11,312 nt of DNA from Oscillospiraceae bacterium (GTDB taxonomy: Bacteria; Bacillota; Clostridia; Oscillospirales; Oscillospiraceae). The notes beneath the pieces were generated by a model. The model was not told the DNA's origin and searched no databases. It was given only the letters and a program-made list of their open reading frames with translations. Shown here in pieces: positions 6,772 through 11,312 of the stretch. Location: positions 1 to 11,312 of the forward strand of contig JAFVAS010000316.1 in assembly GCA_017480395.1 (NCBI GenBank). Reading direction: 5' to 3'. Position numbers and translations under genes: made by a program. Numbering within the stretch: the stretch's first letter is position 1; each line of letters opens with the position of its first letter.

Positions 6772-7314
6772 TCACAGTTCTTTGGTCAGAATACAGGCGG
6801 TAAAGGTGATGGTCTCCGGCCCGTAGGTATAGGGCAGGCCGGAGCGGCGGCACACCTCGCTCACCCACAGGCCATAGGCCTCCATGGAGGGGAACATCTG
6901 CCCCGGATAGCGGCAGGGCCGGTGGGGATAGGTGCATTGCCTGCAGCGGGTACAGGATCCCGCGGCCATGGGCAGGCAGTCGGGCCAGAGCTGCCGCGCC
7001 TGCCGGGCCAGGGCGTCGAAATGGCGCTTGTGGAGTCGCTCTGCGACCCGGATGGCCTCCAGGTCAAAGGCGTCCTCCATCCGGCCCGTGGTCTGCACCA
7101 GCAGTCCCCGGGTATAGCCCTTCACCCGGGCGGCGCTGTCCGCCAGGGTCCCGATGGCCGGGGGGCAGCTCCAGGAGTGGCCGTAGCTTCCACACCGCTC
7201 GGCGGCGCACATGGCCCGCACCTCGGGCAGGAACTCCAGCGCGTCCATATTCAGTTCCGCCCAATGGGAGAAGCCGATCTGCTCCGCCAGCTCCCACAGC
7301 TGAGGTCGCTCCAT
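6772..7314 (-). CDS. DUF2284 family Cys-rich, putative metal-binding protein
   Basis: A 180-residue soluble protein with the DUF2284 pattern. Two Cys groups are seen: Cys36, Cys41 and Cys50 in a CxxxxC-x(8)-CPP arrangement with YGHSWSCPP, and Cys121, Cys124, Cys127 and Cys134 in CxxCxxC-x(6)-C, spacing that suits an iron-sulfur cluster. The tail carries FPSMEAYGLWVSEVC. The function of the family is not known to me; it is often seen beside anaerobic methyltransferase genes, so electron transfer or help in corrinoid or substrate handling is a guess. ATG 7314 is preferred because GTGGAGG precedes it by 5 bases; a GTG at 7326 would itself use part of that ribosome site. It is first in the minus-strand operon, with the methyltransferase fusion next, and it is divergent from the corrinoid activator. 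Confidence 0.86.
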   Translation of the reverse strand: MERPQLWELAEQIGFSHWAELNMDALEFLPEVRAMCAAERCGSYGHSWSCPPAIGTLADSAARVKGYTRGLLVQTTGRMEDAFDLEAIRVAERLHKRHFDALARQARQLWPDCLPMAAGSCTRCRQCTYPHRPCRYPGQMFPSMEAYGLWVSEVCRRSGLPYTYGPETITFTACILTKEL

Positions 7315-7326
7315 TTTGTCCTCCAC

Positions 7327-7413
7327 CTGCTCGGTTCCCTGTTGAAAAAAGGAAAAACACCCAGTATAATAGGATAAAATATAATGTAATTATTATAGGA
7401 AAGGAAGTCAGGG
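7327..7413. promoter_or_regulatory. Divergent promoter region of the corrinoid genes
   Basis: This 87-base AT-rich gap lies between two GC-rich genes transcribed away from each other. The plus-strand promoter is clear (7342-7370). On the minus strand there are several TATTAT/TATACT-like boxes and a TTACAT, but no convincing -35/-10 pair. ATAAT-GTA-ATTAT (7381-7393) is a small dyad that could bind a shared regulator. It is too short for a cobalamin riboswitch. Confidence 0.6.
7342..7370 (+). promoter_or_regulatory. Promoter of the corrinoid activator gene
   Basis: TTGAAA (7342-7347) and a consensus TATAAT (7365-7370) are separated by exactly 17 bases. The start codon at 7414 lies 43 bases after the -10 box, leaving a short leader with an AGGAAG ribosome site. 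Confidence 0.8.
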
Positions 7414-8955
7414 ATGTCAAGCATTGCGGTGGTCTGCCACCATCAAAGAGATCTGTGCGATCTCCCGGCGGGGGACAATCTGCTCTCCGCTCTGCGGCGG
7501 GCGGGATACCCCGTTGCCGCCCCCTGCGGCGGCAACGGCCGGTGCGGCAAGTGCGCCGTCACCCTGGTGGAGGGCGGGGTGCGCCGCACCGTTCTGGCCT
7601 GCCAGAGCGCCGTGCCATCCTCCGGGGAGATCTGGCTCGACGCCCCCGAGGGGGGCGAGATCAGCGCAGAGACCACCCCCGCCGGGGACGCCGTCGCCCC
7701 GGGGCGGGAGGGCTGCGGCGCGGCGGTGGATCTGGGCACCACCAGCGTGGTGGTGCGGCTATTCTCCCTCTCGGACGGGACGGAAATGGGCACCCGACGG
7801 GACTGGAACGCCCAGGCCACCTATGGGGCGGACGTGATCTCCCGCTGCCAGCACGTCATGTCCCGCCCGGAGGGTCTGGCGGAGCTGTCCGGCGTCATCC
7901 GGGCCCAGGTGTTCGGGATGATCGACGATCTGTGCGCGGAAAATGGCTTAACTCCAAACGCTGTAAAGGAAATCACCCTTGCTGGAAACACCGTCATGCA
8001 GCACCTGTTTTCCTCCCGCTCCCCCGCCTCCATCGCCGTTGCGCCCTACCGGCCCGGGACATTGTTCTCCGATCCCCTCCCCTATTTCGCCCCGGAGCGG
8101 CCCGAACTGCCCATCGATCTGCTGCCCTGTGTGGCGGGGTTTTTCGGCGGCGACCTGGTGGCGGGCCTGCTCTCCTGCGGCATGGCGGAGCAGGGGGCAC
8201 AGTGCCTCCTGCTGGACATCGGCACCAACGGGGAGATGGCCCTGGGCAGCCGGGAGGGGCTGCGGTGCTGCTCCGTGGCCTCCGGCCCCGCCTTCGAGGG
8301 GGCGGAAATTTCCTGCGGCATGGCCAGCGTCAACGGCGCCGTCAAAGGCGTCCGCTGGGACGGCGCATCGCCGCGCTATACCGTGATCGGCGGTGGCAGG
8401 CCCCGGGGCATCTGCGGCTCCGGCCTGGTTGACCTGCTGGCGGTACTGCTGGACCGGGGCATCGTGGACGAGACCGGCCGCCTCCTCCCGCCGGAGGAGG
8501 CCCCCGCCCGGTACGCCCCCTGGCTGGGCGAGGACGAGAACGGAAACGGCATCTTTTACCTCACCCCGGATCGCACCGTCCGCCTGACCGCCGGGGATGT
8601 GCGCAAGCTCCAGCTGGCCAAGGCCGCGGTGGCCGCCGGGATCGAGGTGCTGCTGGCGGACGCCGGACTGGGGGCGGAGGCCCTCGACCGGCTCTATCTG
8701 GCCGGGGGCTTCGGGCAGAGCCTAAGCCCGATCAGCGCCGCCCGGATCGGCATGATTCCCGCCGCGCTGACCGAAAAAACGGTCTGCCTGGGCAACAGCT
8801 CCCTGGCCGGGGCACAGCGGGTGCTGCTGAACCCCGCCCTGCGGGCGGAAACCCGGCGCATCCAGGCGCTGTGCTCCTATCTGGAGCTCTCCGGCAGCGC
8901 CGCCTTTGCCGACGCCTACATCGAACATATGACCTTTGACGAGGAGGAATTCTGA
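7414..8955 (+). CDS. Reductive activator of corrinoid proteins (2Fe-2S ferredoxin plus ASKHA domain)
   Basis: A complete 513-residue protein of the RamA/RACE-like group (DUF4445 type). Residues 1-90 form a plant-type 2Fe-2S ferredoxin domain with Cys38, Cys44, Cys47 (CGGNGRCGKC) and Cys63 (LACQ). The rest is an ATPase of the actin/Hsp70/sugar-kinase fold: DLGTTS at 106-111, LAGNTVMQHL around 189-198, LLLDIGTNGEMAL around 265-277, and LAGGFGQ-x(7)-ARIGMIP near 429-448. In this family, ATP hydrolysis drives low-potential electrons to oxidised Co(II) corrinoid, restoring Co(I). Its target here is probably the corrinoid domain encoded at 5037-6761. The ATG at 7414 is preceded by AGGAAG. The stop is one base before the next gene's start, so they are co-transcribed. 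Codons 175-192 (7936-7990) are oddly AT-rich for this gene. Confidence 0.93.
   Translation: MSSIAVVCHHQRDLCDLPAGDNLLSALRRAGYPVAAPCGGNGRCGKCAVTLVEGGVRRTVLACQSAVPSSGEIWLDAPEGGEISAETTPAGDAVAPGREGCGAAVDLGTTSVVVRLFSLSDGTEMGTRRDWNAQATYGADVISRCQHVMSRPEGLAELSGVIRAQVFGMIDDLCAENGLTPNAVKEITLAGNTVMQHLFSSRSPASIAVAPYRPGTLFSDPLPYFAPERPELPIDLLPCVAGFFGGDLVAGLLSCGMAEQGAQCLLLDIGTNGEMALGSREGLRCCSVASGPAFEGAEISCGMASVNGAVKGVRWDGASPRYTVIGGGRPRGICGSGLVDLLAVLLDRGIVDETGRLLPPEEAPARYAPWLGEDENGNGIFYLTPDRTVRLTAGDVRKLQLAKAAVAAGIEVLLADAGLGAEALDRLYLAGGFGQSLSPISAARIGMIPAALTEKTVCLGNSSLAGAQRVLLNPALRAETRRIQALCSYLELSGSAAFADAYIEHMTFDEEEF
8941..8947 (+). promoter_or_regulatory. Ribosome binding site of the homocysteine methyltransferase gene
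   Basis: GAGGAGG lies inside the last codons of the activator gene, 9 bases before ATG 8957. It supports 8957 over any earlier in-frame start and indicates translational coupling. Confidence 0.75.
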
Positions 8956-8956
8956 C

Positions 8957-10174
8957 ATGGAACTGCATCTTCCCCTGATCCTGGACGGGGCCACCGGAAC
9001 CCAGCTGCAGAAGCGGGGCTACACCAACGCGCAATGTGCTGAGGCCTGGGTGCTGGAGCATCCGGAGGCCATTGCGGACATCCAGCGGCGCTATGTGGAC
9101 GCCGGAAGCCGCGTGGTCTACGCCCCCACCTTTGGGGCCAACCGCGTCAAGCTGGAGGAGAACGGCATCTTCAACCGGGTGCGGGAGTTCAACCTGCGGC
9201 TGGTGGAGCTGAGCCGCCGGGCCGTGGACAGCCGGGCCTGGGTGGCCGGGGACATCGCCCCCACCGGCAAATTCCTCGCCCCCCTGGGGGACACCAGCTT
9301 TGAGGAGCTGCTGGAGATCTACACCGAGCAGGCCGAGGCGCTGGAGGAGGCGGGGGTGGACCTCTTTGTCATCGAGACCACCATGACCCTGCCGGAGGCC
9401 CGCGCCGCCGTGCTGGCGGTCAAATCCGTCAGCCGCAGGCCGGTGTTTGTCACCTTCACCTGCGACGAGAGTGGCAAGACCCTGACGGGCACCGACGTGG
9501 TGGCCGCTCTGCTGGTGATGCAGGGCATGGGGGTGGACGCCTTCGGGCTGAACTGCTCCGTCGGTCCGGAGGCCATGCTGACCCAGCTGAAGCGCCTGCG
9601 CCCCTATGCCGAGGTGCCGCTGATCGCCAAGCCCAACGCCGGAATGCCGGAGATCGAGGACGGCAGAACCGTCTACCGCTGCACACCGGAGGAATTCACC
9701 GCCGTGGCCGGGGAAATGGCCCGGGCCGGGGTGGCCATCTTCGGCGGCTGCTGCGGCACGGAGCCGGAGCACATCTCCGCCCTGGCGAGCAGCGCCGACG
9801 ATGCCGACATCGCCCTGCCCGCCCCGGAAAACCGGGACATGCTGCCCCTCTCCACGGAGAAACAGGCCTTCTTCCTCCCCTCCGATGTTCCGGTGGGGAC
9901 GCCCCTCCCCTGCGACGCCCAGCTCATCGACGCCCTGGAGGCGGCGGAGGAGGATCCCGCCCCGGTGGTGTGCATCCGCATCGAGCGGGAGGAGGAGCTG
10001 GACAACTTTTCCGACTGCCAGTTTGCCATCTCCAAGCCGCTGTGCCTGCAATGCGAGCGCGCCGACCTGCTGGAGCAGGCCCTCCAGCGCTACCAGGGCC
10101 GGGCCATGTACGACGGCGGACTGGGGGAGGACACCCTGCTGCCCCTGCAGGAAAAATACGCCCTGATTTTTTGA
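8957..10174 (+). CDS. Homocysteine S-methyltransferase family protein with C-terminal extension
   Basis: 405 residues. Residues 1-285 are a full homocysteine-binding barrel: DGATGTQLQKRG at the N-terminus, then the zinc ligands Cys200 (GLNCS) and Cys265-Cys266 (FGGCCGT). This matches BHMT, MmuM and the first module of methionine synthase MetH; it would transfer a methyl group to homocysteine, giving methionine. No complete folate-binding or corrinoid domain follows. Residues about 287-405 are an extra domain; its end (KPLCLQCERADLLEQALQRY onward to DGG and LLPLQEKY) resembles a strand-helix-strand fragment of pterin-binding barrels, which is my inference. The protein probably needs a separate methyl-corrinoid donor, for which the fusion at 5037-6761 is a candidate. 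ATG 8957 is chosen on the GAGGAGG site at 8941. A strong terminator follows four bases after the stop. Confidence 0.9.
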   Translation: MELHLPLILDGATGTQLQKRGYTNAQCAEAWVLEHPEAIADIQRRYVDAGSRVVYAPTFGANRVKLEENGIFNRVREFNLRLVELSRRAVDSRAWVAGDIAPTGKFLAPLGDTSFEELLEIYTEQAEALEEAGVDLFVIETTMTLPEARAAVLAVKSVSRRPVFVTFTCDESGKTLTGTDVVAALLVMQGMGVDAFGLNCSVGPEAMLTQLKRLRPYAEVPLIAKPNAGMPEIEDGRTVYRCTPEEFTAVAGEMARAGVAIFGGCCGTEPEHISALASSADDADIALPAPENRDMLPLSTEKQAFFLPSDVPVGTPLPCDAQLIDALEAAEEDPAPVVCIRIEREEELDNFSDCQFAISKPLCLQCERADLLEQALQRYQGRAMYDGGLGEDTLLPLQEKYALIF

Positions 10175-10177
10175 CAC

Positions 10178-10212
10178 AAAAAACCGCTGATCTGAACGAT
10201 CAGCGGTTTTTT
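10178..10212. terminator. Bidirectional intrinsic terminator
   Basis: CCGCTGATC (10184-10192) pairs perfectly with GATCAGCGG (10198-10206) around TGAAC, flanked by six A (10178-10183) and six T (10207-10212). It therefore ends both the plus-strand activator/homocysteine methyltransferase unit and the convergent minus-strand cbiP-cbiC unit. Confidence 0.92.
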
Positions 10213-10258
10213 ATACGAATCCCTGTGAAACCGTGCAAATCTGATCCGGGAATCGTAT
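10213..10258. repeat. Imperfect inverted repeat next to the terminator
   Basis: ATACGAATCCC (10213-10223) and GGGAATCGTAT (10248-10258) pair with one mismatch around a 24-base loop. It covers the end of cbiC and could be a 3' stabilising hairpin of that transcript. Its role is unknown. Confidence 0.45.
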
Positions 10259-10926
10259 CAGTTCCAGCCTCTTTTTACCGGGTCAAGCATATCCGTGGCG
10301 GTGTAGATCAGGGCGTTGCAGATGGCGGCGGCCACGTTGCTGCCCCCCTTGCGCCCCAGGGCCACGATGGCGGGCACCTCCATGCGCCGACAGGCGGAGA
10401 GCAGCTGCTCCTTCGCCTCCACCACGTTGACAAAGCCCACCGGGACGCCGATGACCAATCCCGGCCGGAAGCCCAGCTCCATCTGCCGGACGATCTCCAG
10501 CAGCGCGGTCGGGGCGTTTCCCACGGCCAGGATGGCGCCGGGTTCCTCTCGGGATGCCCGCTCCATGGATGCCGCCGCCCGGGTGGTACCCCGCTCCCGG
10601 GCCAGGCGGGCGATCTCCGGGTCGGCCATATAACACGCCACCCGGCTGCCCAGCTTCTCCAGCCCCGGGGCGCTCACCCCAGCCCGGGTCATATTGGTGT
10701 CGGTGATGATGGGGGTGCCCCGTCGGAGGGCCGCCACCCCCAGCTCCACCGCGCCGGGGGTGAAGCAGAGATTGCGGGCGTAGTCAAAATCCGCCGTGGT
10801 GTGGATCACCCGGCGCACCACCGCCTCCGTCTCCGGGGGCAGGTGAATGTCCATCCGCTCCAGCTCTTCGCGGATGATGGACATGCTGGTGCGCTCAATG
10901 TCCGCCGGTCTGATGTGCTGTTCCAT
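10258..10926 (-). CDS. cbiC: Cobalt-precorrin-8 methylmutase (precorrin-8X methylmutase family)
   Basis: A complete 222-residue protein, normal for CbiC/CobH. The enzyme moves a methyl group from C-11 to C-12 of the corrin ring, giving cobyrinic acid or its cobalt form. Visible family signatures are RPADIERTSMSII at 6-18, VIHTTADFDYARNL at 40-53 with the conserved catalytic His42, TPIITDTNMTRAG, GNAPTALLEI and the Gly-rich VALGRKGGSNVAAAICNALIY near the end. The start is ATG 10926, 9 bases after GGAGG; an ATG at 10932 is in frame but only 3 bases from it. The reading frame stays open upstream to 11268, but that part is antisense-like shadow of cbiP coding sequence. The start overlaps the end of cbiP by 32 bases, so the two are translationally coupled. 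Since the context is anaerobic, the CbiC name is preferred over CobH. Confidence 0.94.
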   Translation of the reverse strand: MEQHIRPADIERTSMSIIREELERMDIHLPPETEAVVRRVIHTTADFDYARNLCFTPGAVELGVAALRRGTPIITDTNMTRAGVSAPGLEKLGSRVACYMADPEIARLARERGTTRAAASMERASREEPGAILAVGNAPTALLEIVRQMELGFRPGLVIGVPVGFVNVVEAKEQLLSACRRMEVPAIVALGRKGGSNVAAAICNALIYTATDMLDPVKRGWN

Positions 10927-11312
10927 GCTCATATTCCTCCATCGCCCGATATACCGCCCGCAGATCCAGGCTCTGCCGCACCGCATCGGCCAGCAGATCA
11001 TACTGCCGCTCCTGGTAGTCCCGGTGGCTCTCCACCCGGATCTCTGCGGGGTCCATGCCCTTGCGCCGCAGCAGCCAGTCCGCCAGCGCGGACACCACGC
11101 TCCCCTCGTCGAACAGGCCGTGGAGATAGGTGCCAAAGACACTCCCCTGCGCCGCGCCCTCGGCCCTCCCGTCGGAGAGGGTGCAGAAGGGGGCGCAGTC
11201 TCCCCCGGTGCGGCCCATGTGTATCTCATAGGCGTCCAGATCCGCCCCCGCCATCGGGTGAAAAGCAACTTTCCCTGTCACCCTGGTTCGTACCTTCTGT
11301 CCGCCAAAGACC
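10895..11312 (-). CDS. cbiP: Cobyric acid synthase, C-terminal part (runs off the window)
   Basis: The last 138 residues or so are present; the N-terminal synthetase domain and the Cys nucleophile lie beyond the window. YEIHMGRT and GSVFGTYLHGLFDE are the conserved end of the glutamine amidotransferase domain of CobQ/CbiP; the catalytic His of LHG is encoded at 11120-11122. The tail with the DYQERQYDLLADAVRQSLDL helix is also typical. The enzyme amidates four side chains of adenosyl-cobyrinic acid diamide, using glutamine and ATP, to give cobyric acid. It is followed by cbiC with a 32-base overlap, so a cobalamin biosynthesis operon probably extends to the right. The reading frame is open to the window edge. 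Confidence 0.93.
   Translation of the reverse strand, partial: VFGGQKVRTRVTGKVAFHPMAGADLDAYEIHMGRTGGDCAPFCTLSDGRAEGAAQGSVFGTYLHGLFDEGSVVSALADWLLRRKGMDPAEIRVESHRDYQERQYDLLADAVRQSLDLRAVYRAMEEYEHGTAHQTGGH

Noticed and set aside
7327..7413. Cobalamin riboswitch before the corrinoid genes
   Set aside because: The gap is only 87 bases, AT-rich and lacks the B12-box and the multi-stem fold; promoters fill the space.
8732..10177. Minus-strand open frame of 481 codons opposite the homocysteine methyltransferase
   Set aside because: Antisense shadow with Gly/Gln/His-rich composition and no motif; the plus strand has the zinc Cys residues and a coupled ribosome site.
10927..11268. N-terminal extension of cbiC by about 114 residues
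   Set aside because: The frame is open but yields an Arg/Trp/Pro-rich sequence unlike CbiC and overlaps the true cbiP frame; normal CbiC length fits ATG 10926.

Overview
The window looks like chromosomal DNA from a GC-rich anaerobic Firmicute, probably a gut Oscillospiraceae-type bacterium. This is inferred from the strong G/C bias at third codon positions, AGGAGG-type ribosome sites, GTG and TTG starts, and an anaerobic corrinoid gene set. No rRNA, tRNA, CRISPR array or transposase gene is visible.

Positions 1-985 hold a small minus-strand unit: a TetR-family repressor (333-920) followed by the start of a flavodoxin-like lipoprotein (1-319, cut by the window edge). A perfect 13-bp inverted repeat lies on its promoter and is a strong candidate operator. 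This part is visibly less GC-rich than the rest. The gene-free stretch 985-1240 contains hairpins, one of which is the terminator of the next minus-strand transcription unit.

Positions 1241-7314 are all on the minus strand, with gaps of only a few to about 40 bases and no internal terminator seen. In order of transcription they encode a DUF2284 Cys-rich protein, a fusion of a URO-D-type methyltransferase with a corrinoid-binding domain, a TIR / membrane helix / coiled-coil / beta-propeller protein, and a small papain/C39-like protein. The TIR gene has an in-frame TAG replacing a Glu codon inside the TIR domain, so it is a pseudogene, a recent mutation or a sequence error.

Positions 7414-10174 run the other way from a well-formed divergent promoter. 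They encode a 2Fe-2S/ASKHA reductive activator of corrinoid proteins and a homocysteine S-methyltransferase with an unusual C-terminal extension. A symmetrical terminator at 10178-10212 separates them from the convergent cobalamin genes cbiC (10258-10926) and cbiP (10895 to the window end, partial).

The central theme is corrinoid methyl transfer. CbiP and CbiC help make the cofactor. The URO-D/corrinoid fusion would move a methyl group from an unidentified donor onto cobalt. The activator would rescue the cofactor after oxidation. The homocysteine methyltransferase is a plausible methyl acceptor branch leading to methionine. The substrate, the role of DUF2284 and the link to the TIR/C39-like pair are not shown by the sequence.
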